A DNA stretch of 64,000 nucleotides from positions 930,001-994,000 of the forward strand of contig CM066287.1 of the NCBI GenBank assembly GCA_033816765.1, written 5' to 3'. The DNA is from Nothopassalora personata (taxonomy: Eukaryota; Ascomycota; Dothideomycetes; Mycosphaerellales; Mycosphaerellaceae). Numbering within the stretch: position 1 is the first letter of the stretch; each line of letters begins with the position of its first letter. The notes beneath the pieces were generated by a model that had not been told where the DNA came from, searched no databases, and worked only from the letters and a program-made list of their open reading frames with translations. A program made the translations under genes and the position numbers. Shown in pieces: positions 10,545 to 21,854 of the stretch.

Positions 10545-10728
10545 TGTAAGGGCGCGCGTACCATAGGGTCCGAATGAGATAGTTGTTGTTCTACGAAGCT
10601 ACGAAAGAGGAGCGCGAGGCGCGGCGGATAGATAAAGCATCGCCAAGCCGCGCTAACCCGATGCGGAAGGTCCGAGGTTCCGCCGGGACGACGCATCGTC
10701 AGTGAAGGGTCGCGGGCTGCCCGTGACA
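10545..10728 (-). repeat. 5' LTR of the gypsy element
   Basis: A 184-bp copy identical by eye to 3429-3612. It should hold the promoter for the minus-strand element transcript. Confidence 0.95.
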
Positions 10729-10733
10729 CTCTA
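10729..10733. repeat. Target site duplication of the gypsy element, right copy
   Basis: CTCTA follows the terminal CA of the LTR and matches 3424-3428. Confidence 0.9.
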
Positions 10734-12319
10734 TGTTTCTTATACAGGAGTTCTATAGAGATTAGTGTCGTATCTAACTCTAGTAAGTAAAGCACATTGC
10801 GAAGGAGGAGGGTAGTCTCTTAACTAAGATGGTTCTTTATAACCTACTCTAATTCTCCTTTAGTCGTAAGAGATCCTTACCTAACGGCCTATAAGAAGCA
10901 TGTAGGCCTTAGTCTTAGCCTAACATTCTAAAGGTCTATAAGATTATTGTAGATATAGAAGGATGTGCCTATGTTATAGACTTTGTCTATTAACATTAGG
11001 TTTGATACGGCAGCTACTATCCTTCCTATGCACACTAGTTATGCAACTGCAATAGCTACTCTAGACCTCCTATATAGTTATCTCTAGTCCCTATTACTGT
11101 TAGAGCTATGCTCTTAATTAGATGATAAGTCTAACTAGTTATTAATTGCTGTAGCAATCCTCTTCCTAGGGGATTTGCTACCCTTTACCTTCTTTACCCT
11201 ATCCTTTAGGGTGTCTTTGCCCTTCTTAGACCTATTCCTAGGATTCTTCTCTAGATGCTGCTTGTAGTAGTTCGCGTTAGTGTGCTTATGTAAGCACTAT
11301 ATACACTACTTATTATTATTCTTACTTAAGAATACTCTAACAAAGCTATTACTAGGCTTGTAGGTAGCAGGTACTTGCTCCTTCCTAAGAGTTGTAAACA
11401 TTCTCTCTAGGGTAGTTAATTCTAGGGGATTGTTGTGTCTCTATGTCCTAAGCTATTTAACATAGTTTAGACCTTTAACAAAGTACAATCTATAGATGCT
11501 ATCTAGGAGGACAAAAGAGGATTTAAGCCTTAACTTATTATTAACTAGGGAAGATCTAATAAATTGCTCTATAGTAGTCTTGTTATTATTTACCTATACT
11601 TAAAAGTCTTTATAGTACTTTAATATATTAGGTCTTACAGCATCTAGTTTAATATGCCTAACTGCCTTTAGAGTGTTATATAGATTAATTATAATAACTA
11701 GCTTATATGTTGCCTTAATTAAATCATATAATTCCTTAGCTAACTTGTCTATATCTCTAAAGTTTAGCCTTAGGGTAGAATCTAATCTAGCTATAATAAT
11801 GCTATATACTTGTATGTCCTCTTTCTTCTATCGCTTATAGGTAGCTTTGTATCCTATACTACTAGTAATGTCCTAAGGGGCTTTATTCTAGGTAGTCTTA
11901 TCTTAGACATTCTTAGTTGCATCTTAGGGTTAATTATAAGCTACCCTGTTTAGAGCGTACTTTAGGTTAACCTAGTCTAGATTATAGATTACGTATCTAA
12001 CTAGATCCTTCTCTAGCAGTACGCTAATTAGCATAGATTTCTATGCCTAGAACTACACGCCTTTCCTAAGTACCTAGTTGTCCTTAGCGGATCTTACTAG
12101 GTTGCTAGATGTGTTGTTTCTAAACTCTATACCTAGTCTAGCTCTTTTAGATGCTGTACTATAGTACTAGTGCTTAGTGCCGATCTCCTATAGTAGTTCT
12201 TAAATCAATTAGGTAGTTATCCGTAAAACAAATATAGGGTTAAGTCTACTAGTAAGGCAAGCTAATCCTTAATAGAGCTTCGATAACGATTTAGGTTTTA
12301 AATTAGATAGGCAGAGGAG

Positions 12320-12339
12320 CACCCGGGCTTATAACCTAT
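12320..12339 (-). promoter_or_regulatory. Copia primer-binding site resembling the initiator tRNA-Met anticodon arm complement
   Basis: Just inside the LTR the minus strand reads AGGTTATAAGCCCGGG. Apart from one G-to-A change this is complementary to the anticodon stem-loop of initiator tRNA-Met. Many copia elements prime from such an internally cleaved half-tRNA. The right copy has the same sequence after 60167. Confidence 0.55.
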
Positions 12340-12512
12340 TGTAATTAGGTATTTAACGAGTACAAGCTTCTAGATTGAAACGATAGGGTAGATTAGTAAC
12401 CCTTATAAATTGCCACAAGGTGTAAGACTATCTAGCTACAGAAAACAGTGTGATATAGTGTGTGTGTGCCAAGTCCTGACTAACATGGACCTTGGTCACC
12501 TGATTCACAACA
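12340..12512 (-). repeat. 5' LTR of the left copia copy (173 bp)
   Basis: Read on the minus strand it starts TGTTGTGAATCAGG and ends ATTACA. The outer boundary is where similarity to the inverted copy at 59996 stops. The inner boundary is set by the adjacent primer site. Confidence 0.7.
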
Positions 12513-13761
12513 CTTGTCAATATGGCACCTCACTATCGCTTCGATAGGTATAGTGCACGTGGTGCGCGGTGTTGTACATAGTACCTCGTGTTGCCCGCAT
12601 CAAATTGCGACCGAGGGAAAATGAAGACCACCCCCAGGCCGGGATGGCCACAAAAACTCGGCACAATCGCCATCTCGACGACCTTCAAACCGGACGCGTT
12701 ACGGCAGCGGTTTGCGGACGACGCGAGCGATTTCATCGCAATGATACAAGACTACGAACGGCAGTGCGGTATACCGAGATTGAGGATACGGCAACCCCGG
12801 GTTATCCTAGATGGACTTTTGGATACGTTGGATGCCATCGACTGATCTCGTCTGCATATATGAATCGGAGCCCAGTGCTACTGCTGCTGTGGTGGCAAGC
12901 CTGTCGAGCGATAGTATAAAGGTCCGATTCCTCTAACGAGCTCCTAGGGGCATAGATATCTCGACCGGAGTGCGTTTGCCAAGTGCTCTTCGGGGTAGCA
13001 GCGCGCACGACCAAAAAAAACAACTTCGTTGCTTGATAGGTATAGTGATCTAATTTCTTCATTACTATGACTATAGCCAAATTAAACCTCTTAGGTATCG
13101 CTTCACAGCGGTAGTAGCTATGTGATCAGCTATCAATATCGCTAGAGGATAAGAGGGTTATAGAATGGCAGACATGTTACTAATATCTAAGGGCCAGTCA
13201 GTGGAAGCAGGGTGGAGCGATACGAGAATGCGATAATCGCGAGTAACGTCCTTCGCTCGCAATATGCGTGCCGATAAACGTTATTCGCACACCTGATATA
13301 TCGCCGAGAGACGCAGAGCACCTATAATAGAGGGCGTATATCCCTAAGTGCTCGTACGTCGAGGCAGCGACGTAGCCGACCCTGATAAGGGAGCCCTATA
13401 GAGTGCATTAGGTCTTTGATAATAGTCTCAACGACCGTCGTCGGTATGCTCTTGCACGCGCGATTCTGCGTACGACACCAGCTGATGAAAACGGCCCACC
13501 TCCGCGGCCGGCTTTACCCCTGTTCCTTGAACTTGGTCGTCGCGTTTGTAAGGCTTTACCTTCAAACGAGATAACACGACAACGAGACATGCCCTTATTA
13601 TCGCCCACGAAAAAAGGCCATACGCCGCGTTAACGTGTCTAAAATGTGTTTCAATTATCTCACTATCTCGTGGTTTAAAGACACAAGTCCAACCCCCCGA
13701 CTCGTCCCAGTCACGGTCGAGAGGCACATATACAGGGGTATCTCGCTATCAAGCACGCAGA
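12513..13761. other. Intergenic, no supported gene
   Basis: About 1.25 kb between the copia relic and the ZZ/EF-hand gene. Only short overlapping open frames are present (for example 12588-12845), with no recognisable domain or splice pattern. Composition changes gradually from AT-rich near the element to balanced. Confidence 0.6.
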
Positions 13762-16446
13762 TCAGAAAGCAGCCCACTCCAACCAGCTCTTCACCAGACC
13801 TCTGAGCTCTCCACTGGCGTCGTCAACAACAATAGTCTCAATCTCATCGTAACTCAGACGACCAGGCCCTCCACGTTCTTGCATGGCCCTTTCATTAGCA
13901 TCGACCACCGTGCCCCAGTGGAGAAGCTGTGCGCTTCTTGGTCGTTCATTCTGCCCATCATCTCGAGCAGCTTCAATCCCAGGCTCTTCGTCATGCGTGA
14001 TCTCGTTGCGGAGCGGCGAGGGTCGTTGTGGCGAGCGATTCGAGGATTCGCTGTTGTCTCGTAAGCCGTACCCACTCTCCGCTAGCAAGTCCTCAACCGA
14101 TCTGCTGCAGAGAGCCTGTTCGCGACGCGCCAGCGTTTCATCGTCTGTCGTAATAATGTCGCTGGTGAACGTAGCGTCGCGCGCCGGTCTCGAGCGCTGC
14201 TGTCCAGTCTGAGCCACTATTGGCGCTGCCTGGCGATGACAACAGACCTTGTCAATCTCCTCACGCCACTTTTCGCGATCATGTTTACTCTCTGCAACTT
14301 CTCGGTCTTCATCTTCCCTGATCTCGAAAAGGCTGTCCAGCAGCTCGTTGAAGCCCTGTTGGATAACTTGCCACAGCGCGTCAGCGATGTATGGCTCAGT
14401 GTCGTCATGCAACGTGTCGAGGTCAATGACAGGAAGCGCGCGCGACGCTTCGCCGTTTGAAGAAGCAGCTGAACCATCGACCTCAGGGCTCAGACTAGCA
14501 AAAGGCAACAACTCCTCGAAGCGCGACAGGTGGTATCGAAGTTGCTGATGCGGTCGAGCTGAGCTGCTGGCGGACTTTCGCCATGGGTCTACATCATCAA
14601 GAACGGTTTTCGCGCCGCGCAATGGTTGCATATCACCGTGGACATCTGGAGCTTTGCCATGAGGTGGCCTATTCTCACCAGGAGGAATGTCATCATAAGC
14701 AAGGATCGAGCTGATGGGCTGGCTTGACCGCAGTGTGTCCATGCCTTTTTGTGTCTGTTGCAGCTCCTGACCTTCAATTGCGTCTCGCACAAGCTGTTGG
14801 TTGATCTCAAATTTCGCTTCGAGCAGGCGTAGCATGTCCTTCCTGTTGACATAGCCATCGTCGTCAAGGTCGAAGCCTCTAGCAGCGCGGCTCAACGTAG
14901 CGAATCTCTTCGGTCCTCTCAGATATGCTAAGCCGCTGACAAAGTCCTCGAATCCTATGAAACCCTTTCTATCGGTATCGTAGAATGCGAAGATGCGATC
15001 GTACATAGCGTTTGGGGCAAATCTGTTGGTCCACCTCTCTGAAGTCAGGGCCTTATTGAAAGCACGGCGGTCAATTGCTGCTTTGACGCCGGAGACAGGA
15101 ATCCCATCATCGTTGGGGTACGGCACGTTGGTGAGGCATGTGAACTGGTCGTAGAGAGCGTCCATCTGTGGTTCTTCAAAACCATGCTCCTGGCAGAGGC
15201 GCTTCTTCAGACTTGGACCAAGAGGTCCATGAACCTTTCGAGGATCTCCAGGGTACCACAGTGTGTACTGCTTTGTAGGCTGAGAGAGCACAGGCAGTGG
15301 AATCTTGATCTTGGCGAAGACATGCGTTTTGGGGTGCGTTGTGTGCTGTTCACAGGCGGAGCACAAGTCGTAGTCAGGGCAGTTCAGACAGTGCCTACAG
15401 AACAGTGGACTGTTAGAATGATCCGCAGCGGTGCATGAGCACCTCAGAATACACTGCACACGTGGAGCGATGGCGCGCATCTCGAATACTTACCATCGTA
15501 CACCTCGGATCGGCTGTTCTCTGCACTCCTCACAGCTGATGCCTCGGTGCTCGTATGCTTTGCGCTTCGCGTCGTCCTCAGCGATGTAGTACAGCAGTCC
15601 TCGAAGTCCTTGGCTCGGCTCCCTTCGCTCATTCAAGAGATCCATATCTTCTGTTTCAGCCGGATCAGCCGCAGACTCAGCTGGCGATAAGCCTGCAAAT
15701 GCACACCAATTCGGCGAATCCAGGAATGCTGATATAGCAGCCTCAGTATGCTCTGTGTCCAGGTTGGTAATGTGGAGATGGTCGGGAATGCGAAGCGCAA
15801 CTTGTGAGATCAAGTCTTCGTCGCGTGAGGACAGGGCCCTCAGGATGTCGCCGAGCCCCAGATCGTTGGCGAACCGGGCCCAGAGAGTCTCATCGTAGGT
15901 TGCCGAGAAGCATGCTGCAGAACAGTGGTTTGTTAGTATGAGTGGCGAAGGCCCACTAGCAGCTGAGAATGTGTATGTATGTAACGTGGAGATATGGCGC
16001 ACGCTCACACGTACCTTGAAGCGTCATCTCCACTGCCATTCCCTGAATCTCACGAAGCCTCTCCTCGCTGATGCCCAACTGTGCTCGGCTTGGAAATGCC
16101 CCCAGACCTGGTGTGATGGCATAGCTCGCATCCCCATCATGGAGAACAATTTGGCCCAAAGGCGCCTCAGAAGTCGGATTGCGAACTTCCATGGCCTGTC
16201 TTCGTGTTCGATGCACGGCGTTGCTCCTGTGAAGGCCTGCAGCAGTGTCAAAATATGTGTGTGCCGAAGTTATTGCCACTCTCCAAAGCACTGAAAGCCG
16301 CTTGCCGGGTTCAAGAACATACCTGCAACTGGTCTACTCAGGTTTGAAGACCAAATGCTGTAAAGGCCGTACCCAGCTGCGATGCCCACGATTGACCACA
16401 CTGCCGCGTGGTAACGCGAGAGCGTGATGTCGTATGACCCGGACAT
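13762..16446 (-). CDS. Membrane-anchored ZZ zinc-finger and EF-hand protein (815 aa, 4 exons)
   Basis: Inferred exons, in reading order: 16446-16323, 16236-16015, 15914-15494, 15442-13762. Introns begin GTATGT, GTACGT and GTAAGT and end in AG; the second contains ACTAAC. The sum is exactly 816 codons. An N-terminal hydrophobic segment (about residues 10-27) suggests a membrane anchor. A ZZ-type zinc finger spans the exon 3/4 junction, with the Cys pairs CEEC, CSC, CRHC, CPDYDLCSAC and a closing HTTHPKTH. Two EF-hand-like loops follow (DTDRKGFIGFEDF near 408, DLDDDGYVNRKDM near 448). The C-terminal half is low-complexity and acidic. Family knowledge predicts zinc and calcium binding; the cellular role is unknown. 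An in-frame ATG at 16461 would add five residues. Confidence 0.8.
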
Positions 16447-17095
16447 CGTGATGGAGGTCATGTAGTAGTTTGTAAAGGCTTCTGACCTGTTTTATTTCCT
16501 GGCTGGGTGATTTTTGCCTCAGGTTGCTTCCTGCTGTAGCAACGGAGGGAGTCGCTGCCTTTCGGGAGCAACGCCCCTGCCGGGAGGGTGGTCGTGGTCG
16601 CGGTGCTGGTATGATCGTGCCTGCTTGACGTTCCCGTACCTTGACATCTTAGCCGGCTCTACGCGCTAGCAGTTAGTTGGCTGTACATCCACGGGAAGAC
16701 GCTACATGGACGGTGAAGAAATGTTGAGAGATGAGGTCCAAGACAGGACGTAGAGGTTAAGGAATCGTGTCAGCTTTCGCCGAGATATTACCGAGACATC
16801 GCCCGCGGGGCTATGGCCACCTGTTAGAAGAACGAGGTCAAACGACAGCTGCTCCGATAGTGGGTCTATATTCGAGTGACATAGATCTACCAATCCTCGA
16901 AATTCGGAACGCCACATTTACAATCCAGGAGAAAGAAGGGTTCAAACCAGATCCCTTCCACCAGTAAACTCGCTTTGCTGAATCTCAAAAGCATGAATTC
17001 AACTTTTCCCACTTCATTTCACCGCTCGGGAACTCGAAATCAGATCTCGGTCCAATCCACAACACAGCTCCAAACCAACCCTTCCACCAACCACT
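16447..17095. other. Intergenic, no supported gene
   Basis: Upstream region of the ZZ/EF-hand gene and downstream region of the 2EXR-like gene. Both lie on the minus strand, so this is a promoter plus 3' flank. A pyrimidine-rich plus strand starts near 17080, where the coding region of the next gene begins. No other signal was seen. Confidence 0.6.
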
Positions 17096-18340
17096 CTACT
17101 CAACCCCCCACCTAACCCTCCCACAGTGCACGCTACACGCACACACTGGGGGCCACTCCCTCTCCCTCCGCACTTCCTCCTTCCCATCCCCATCATCCTC
17201 ATCACTTAACACCACACCTCCCTCATCCTCATCCCACTCCCTCAGACTCTCCTCCCCAGTCCCAATAGCCCTCCACACCTCGAACTCCTCCCTCTTCTCC
17301 CACATAACCCTCTCAAACCGCTCCTTCTGCTTCTTCAGCACGCATCCCACGATCGCAACAGGATGTCCCTTGACGAAAGCATAAGCGGCGCGGAGGATGT
17401 ATTTCACCACTTTCCTCTGGCAGAACGGGACGCGGTTGTTAAAGGAGTTGTTGTACCATTCTGGCTCCGCGATCCGGAGGGTGAGGAGTTTGAGGTCCAG
17501 GTTGCGGAGCGCGGGGGCTGCGGGTTTGGGCGGGTGGTCGGCGGAACCGTAGAGGGAGAAGCCGAAGAGTTTGAGGGATTCAGTGGGGGAAAGGGAGAGT
17601 TCCAGGCGCTTGAGGTTTAGGCTTAGAGCCGGGGTGTAGCGGAGGACTCGGTTGAGGATTGAGGGCTGCTCAAGCAGGAATGTCGTGTCGCGGAAGAGGA
17701 TGTGGGATGCTTCGTTATGTAGCTGGCGATTAACGCGAAGCAAGCTGGCATTCCCTTGATCTGCGGAGATGCCAGCGGAAGTGGCCCAGCCTCGCCGTTG
17801 GGAGAGGCAGTAAGGGAAAGGTTGGAAGGTTCTGGGGTAGAGCTCGTGGTAGATGAGCTCGCGGATCTCGGATGGGAGGCAGAGGAAGTGGAATTTCTTG
17901 CCGTTGTGGTAGTACCATTGCCACTGCTTTTCCAAGAGCGCGAATTTCGTGGCTACTGACCAGGGCGCGGATAGAGTCTCCCAGGTCATGGACGTGGGCA
18001 TGCTGTCGAGAGTGGTTGTAAGGGTGCTCCAAGTGCCGCTGTGAAGTAGTTCCAGCTGCACGTTTTTGATGCGGACTTTCGATTCCTGAGCAGGACGGCC
18101 GGTCATCTCGATGCAGTATTTGGTGAAGCCGACCGGGTTATTCCGTCCTTCGTGTAGTGGTTTGCTGTCGTTGCTAGGCACAATCCTGACTTTACCATGG
18201 AACTTCTCGAATTTCTCAAAGGACTGGATCGCGTATGCGGATACCTGCTCATCTAGCAACTTCTTGACCTGGTCTTCGAAATTCGATTCTCGAATCCTGT
18301 TCTCCCTGCTGTTCATGTACAGGATGTGGTGAGGAGGCAT
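17096..18340 (-). CDS. 2EXR/F-box-like domain protein (414 aa)
   Basis: Single exon starting at an ATG. The central part carries the pattern of fungal 2EXR-type proteins: FLCLPSEIRELIYHEL at residues 152-167, then LLRVNRQLHNEASHILFRDTTF near 200-220, followed by a leucine-rich stretch. These motifs recall the N-terminal half of F-box-like proteins expanded in Dothideomycetes, whose biochemical role is mostly unknown. Residues 1-130 show no known domain. The C-terminus is acidic (EEDEDEGG-like) and ends with a few Cys residues. It lies upstream in the same orientation as the ZZ/EF-hand gene, with MED8 behind it. Function cannot be assigned beyond the domain class. Confidence 0.75.
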   Translation of the reverse strand: MPPHHILYMNSRENRIRESNFEDQVKKLLDEQVSAYAIQSFEKFEKFHGKVRIVPSNDSKPLHEGRNNPVGFTKYCIEMTGRPAQESKVRIKNVQLELLHSGTWSTLTTTLDSMPTSMTWETLSAPWSVATKFALLEKQWQWYYHNGKKFHFLCLPSEIRELIYHELYPRTFQPFPYCLSQRRGWATSAGISADQGNASLLRVNRQLHNEASHILFRDTTFLLEQPSILNRVLRYTPALSLNLKRLELSLSPTESLKLFGFSLYGSADHPPKPAAPALRNLDLKLLTLRIAEPEWYNNSFNNRVPFCQRKVVKYILRAAYAFVKGHPVAIVGCVLKKQKERFERVMWEKREEFEVWRAIGTGEESLREWDEDEGGVVLSDEDDGDGKEEVRREREWPPVCACSVHCGRVRWGVE

Positions 18341-18626
18341 CTTGGGTGCCTAGTGCCGCTTGATTCAGTGGGAGCACCGGATTGTCTTAATGTAGCTGTG
18401 GTATAGCGCCGTTCCGAGTATACCGAGTCCAGTGGTGGTATCTTGTTAGTTGTCAGTCAATATGTGTTGCAGATTGATTGAGGGGTGTGTATGTGAGAAG
18501 GGCGAGAGTCAAGGAAAGATCGGAGGGTATACGTGCACCTAGTTTCAATCACATGCAAGCGCAGAGCTTTCCGCATTGAAGTGAGGCACGTGTGACACCA
18601 ATAGGCGGATTTATGACTCCTGGATA

Positions 18627-19414
18627 TCATCTCGACGGAGCAGGCTGACTGCCACTGACTGCGAACTTGAGCAGGTCGTCGAGTCTCACATGCGGCGCGC
18701 CGGCCTCGAAGCCATGCAAGTCAACCGTGACCTGCTCCTCCGGCGCATCCAGCTCCATCCTTTTGTCTTCGTCTCCATCCTCATCCTCGTCGTCCAGCAG
18801 TCCACCGAGCTTGCGCTTGATACCTGTGACCACGTTCTGGATTCCATCTTCTCTCTCCTGGATCGTGTACTCGTCCTCAAGGGCTCCGTCATCCAACAAC
18901 GGCTCCAGTATGCCCTTGAAAGCAGGCCCAGCAGATTCCCACAAATCTTGCATCTCCTCGCTCGAAAGCGCGTGGGCACCGCCTCTGTCGCCGTTCTGCA
19001 GCGCAGGCCCCTTGTCATCTTTCAACGACTCGTCGATCCAGGCCTCGGCTCGCGGATCCAGCTTCTTGCGCAGAAGACCTTGCAGCACGGGCTCTTGCGT
19101 CGTACCAGGGAAGCTCGGCATGGGATATGCATGCATTGTCGAGAACAGCTGGTGCTGGGAGTTGAGTACATCTGCGAGGTCTTGCAGGTTGTTTGCCAGG
19201 GTTACTGATTGTTGTTGTAGTCTGGGCCTATCAACTTACCTTAGCCACGCACTTGCAGAGGCTGTGGAAGATGCATCACGACCACGACCTACCATGTGGG
19301 CAGCGGGTTGCTTCGAGCGAACTCGTGCTGCAGCGTTTGAAGCGAGTTGTTCAGCATCGACAGTCGCGTGCGCAAGTTGTCGATCGCGCGCTGGCTCTCC
19401 TGTGGCAGCGCCAT
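18627..19414 (-). CDS. MED8: Mediator complex subunit 8 (240 aa, 2 exons)
   Basis: Exons 19414-19293 and 19227-18627 (reading order); the 65-nt intron starts GTAGGT and ends GATAG. Splicing restores NPLPTW joined to PRLQQQSVTLANNL, the conserved Pro-Trp-Pro block of fungal Med8, and the total is exactly 241 codons. Other family marks are the N-terminal helix beginning ALPQESQRAIDNLR, then QHQLFSTMHAYPMPSFPG and the LLRKKLDP block, with an acidic linker and a short C-terminal helix (VRLDDLLKFAVSG). Med8 is a head-module subunit that links RNA polymerase II and activators in the nucleus. The start was chosen at the first Met of the conserved helix; the frame is open upstream but not conserved. 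Confidence 0.88.
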
Positions 19415-19673
19415 GATTGCACGGGGAGTGCCTGAGGTGATGTTGTGATAATAGAAGTTACCTCCGGAGAGGTAGTTGCGCGTGGTACCCACCCCACACC
19501 CAGTCGCACGTCGTGCATAGCCTAATGAAATCCAACTGTTCTCTAGGCAGCTTTGGTCAATTATTGATGGCGATACCCCAATATTCACAAGGCAAGCGAA
19601 TCTGCAGCTGAATGAGTGTAGCGGCACCTCACTAGATGCGTTTACTGCCCTTGGATTCTCGACACCACTTCAC

Positions 19674-21836
19674 TTGCAATCGACGTGTCAGCGAGCGCAA
19701 TGTATAAGCATCGATTTCTTCACGAGTGATGACTTGGCTACTACCACAGCCTCACGACTTGTTGTGTCGACGCACTTGCCATCGATATGTCAGCCACCCG
19801 AAGATAGTCTACAAGAATCAACACCGAAGACAACTTACTCTACAAGGATACTACGACCGGCTCCAGCCGAAGCAACGAATGTGCCACTGCAGTGTGAGCT
19901 GCTCGAGGTGTCTCTGAAGCAATCACTACCATATGTGGCGATCTCTCATGTGTGGGAAAGACAGGCGATGACATCGTGGACTCAATGCAATGGAGCTCCA
20001 CTAGCCACTATGGCCAACGCTGACGCTGCATTGCGTCGCCTCCGCAATAAGACGCAAGCCAGGACTCTACGGATTGACTCAGTGTGCCTCAAAAAGGCTA
20101 CGGTGCATGGGCGTAATAACCAGGCCAGTATCATGGACCAGATCTATGAGAATGCCATGAATGTAGATTCGAAACAGCGGAACGACCGTGCACTGTGGAA
20201 AGACACCAATCCTGAACCGCAAAGACTGCATAGGTCGCTGGTACAGTTCGCGAAGCAGAACCACACACTTCCTGATAATCTGGGTGGGTAAAGCTGAGCA
20301 CCCATTTGCCAGAACCACAAAATCATGGAGTGGTAGATCTCGTTTCCAAAGCTAATTTGGAATGCTTCCGCAATCACATAATGAACCAACCATGGTTTCA
20401 CAGGATGTGGACGATCCAAGAGCTGGTGTTGGCACCCCGAGGCCACTTGTACTGGGGCGCGCACTCCATACCTATCGATCGCTGTTGGAAGCACTGGATG
20501 GCATTGCAGCAATGTACAGGACAAGCTTAACGAACGTTGGAGAAGGTGAGTTGAGCAGGCTCTCAAGGCTACAAGACCTCAAGATGGTGTCTCAATGCCT
20601 TGCTCGAACGCGCACGGAAGGAAGATGCAAGATTCCGTAAAGAGCGAGAGGAACTGCTCAGACAGCTGACTCGTATCAGCAATCGCTTAAAACAACAGGA
20701 CGATCTTGAGCTGGAGAACATAGAAGGACCATATTTCTATGAACGAAGTTTCTCGAACGTATACTGGCATCAATCCGTGTACCAGCGAGCGCTGTCCTCG
20801 CCAACGCCTCTCGAAGAGGCGCGACCGAGCCTCGAGACAAGATATTCGCTCTCTATAGTCTTTTCAAACGCATGGATGTGGCCATGCCAGAGCCAGATTA
20901 CGACAAAACCACCGAGGAAACCTCTAACGACGCAACGTTCGTAGCCATCGACGCCGATGAGAGTCTGAGCATTCTGTTGTCTGTCACTGGAGCACCGAGC
21001 GAGTACTATCTGCCTTCGTGGGTACCAGATTGGAGTGACAGGTCGAGAGCCGTAATCTTCAACGAAAGCACATCACGATACTTCTACGCTTCCAGAGGTA
21101 GCACCATACATGTCGCACTACTCGATGTTAACAGCCTAGAAGTCATAGGGCGCCCGGTCAATGGCCTCCGCATCCCTTGCACCTCGGCCTTCAACCGCAG
21201 CAGCGCGGGAAGTACATTGCAATATCTTGACACTACGATCCTCGCCTGGATCGCCCACTTCCGCACTCTGAAAGACTTACACGATGAAGACTGGATCAAC
21301 TTCTGCGCAGCCTTGAACGACGACTCTCCCAACCTGCCAATGAAAAAGAGCAAGCAACCCGAGATTACATAGCCATCCTCCTCCTGGCCGAGAAACTCAG
21401 CATCACCGTCGCCGACTATCAACGCACCCACACCACCGGCGTGGACGCTCAAAGTAAGCGTATCAGAACTAAGAAGAAGGCCTCAAAGAATAAGACCACC
21501 CTCATGGTCCCATACGTCCGCTCCAGCAACACGGACTTTCTGGAAATCATCGACTCTCAGTGCCAGACGAATCCGACATTCATTGATCTGGGGTGGCAAC
21601 GTGATCGCGAGGCGTCTCATACCGATCTTTCGAATATAGGTCATGATCATAGCGAGTTCTCGTTGAAGCCAGGGGGGATTCCGATCTTCCCTCCGAAACG
21701 AGAGGGCATTCTCCAAGTCGTCGCTACTTCATTCGCTGCCGTCAAGTCGAGACTCAAGATTGAAGCCTGTATGGGAATTTTGCTGCTGTGTTTGAGCAGA
21801 TCAGATACTGTGCTGTTCGCCAGCGAACAGCCATGA
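19674..21836 (+). pseudogene. Decayed HET-domain (heterokaryon incompatibility) gene
   Basis: Pieces of a HET protein are spread over several frames. 19674-20291 gives the HET N-terminal blocks (LPYVAISHVWE, CNGAPLATMANADAALRRLR, LRIDSVC, MDQIYENA). 20306-20530 gives PWFHRMWTIQELVLAPRG. The frame ending at 21372 gives EPRDKIFALYSLF and LPSWVPDW. These are in the right order for one protein but need two frame changes that no plausible GT-AG intron explains. The usual WG, ID(A/S)(I/L)CINQ and WLG signatures are altered, so it is probably a pseudogene. A tail frame (21441-21836) has no clear domain. HET proteins trigger cell death after fusion of incompatible strains. Multi-exon expression cannot be excluded without RNA data. 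Confidence 0.65.
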
Positions 21837-21854
21837 GCGCACCCTTAGACAAAG

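Larger units (their letters stand above)
3429..10728 (-). mobile_element. Intact Ty3/gypsy chromovirus LTR retrotransposon (7,300 bp)
   Basis: The element is complete: two 184-bp LTRs that look identical base for base, starting TG and ending CA, a 5-bp target duplication (CTCTA), a primer-binding site next to the 5' LTR, a polypurine tract next to the 3' LTR, and uninterrupted gag and pol reading frames on the minus strand. Pol runs protease, reverse transcriptase, RNase H, integrase, chromodomain, which defines chromoviruses. It shows none of the C-to-T decay seen in the copia element it sits in, so it inserted after that element was mutated, probably recently. The identical LTRs agree. It lies between the protease and integrase remnants of the copia host. 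Confidence 0.95.
10734..12512 (-). mobile_element. Decayed Ty1/copia retrotransposon, proximal part (LTR, gag, protease)
   Basis: Minus-strand continuation of 1-3428. It holds the 5' LTR (12340-12512), a gag region (about 12300-11050) and a zinc-knuckle-like stretch near 11250-11320 (CIWC context). A decayed aspartic protease follows at about 10935-10985, where the expected D(T/S)G reads as NIG. Stops, mostly TAG, break every frame. The right-hand copy at 59996-61143 and 63645-63939 aligns with it in inverted orientation over gag and LTR. Confidence 0.85.
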
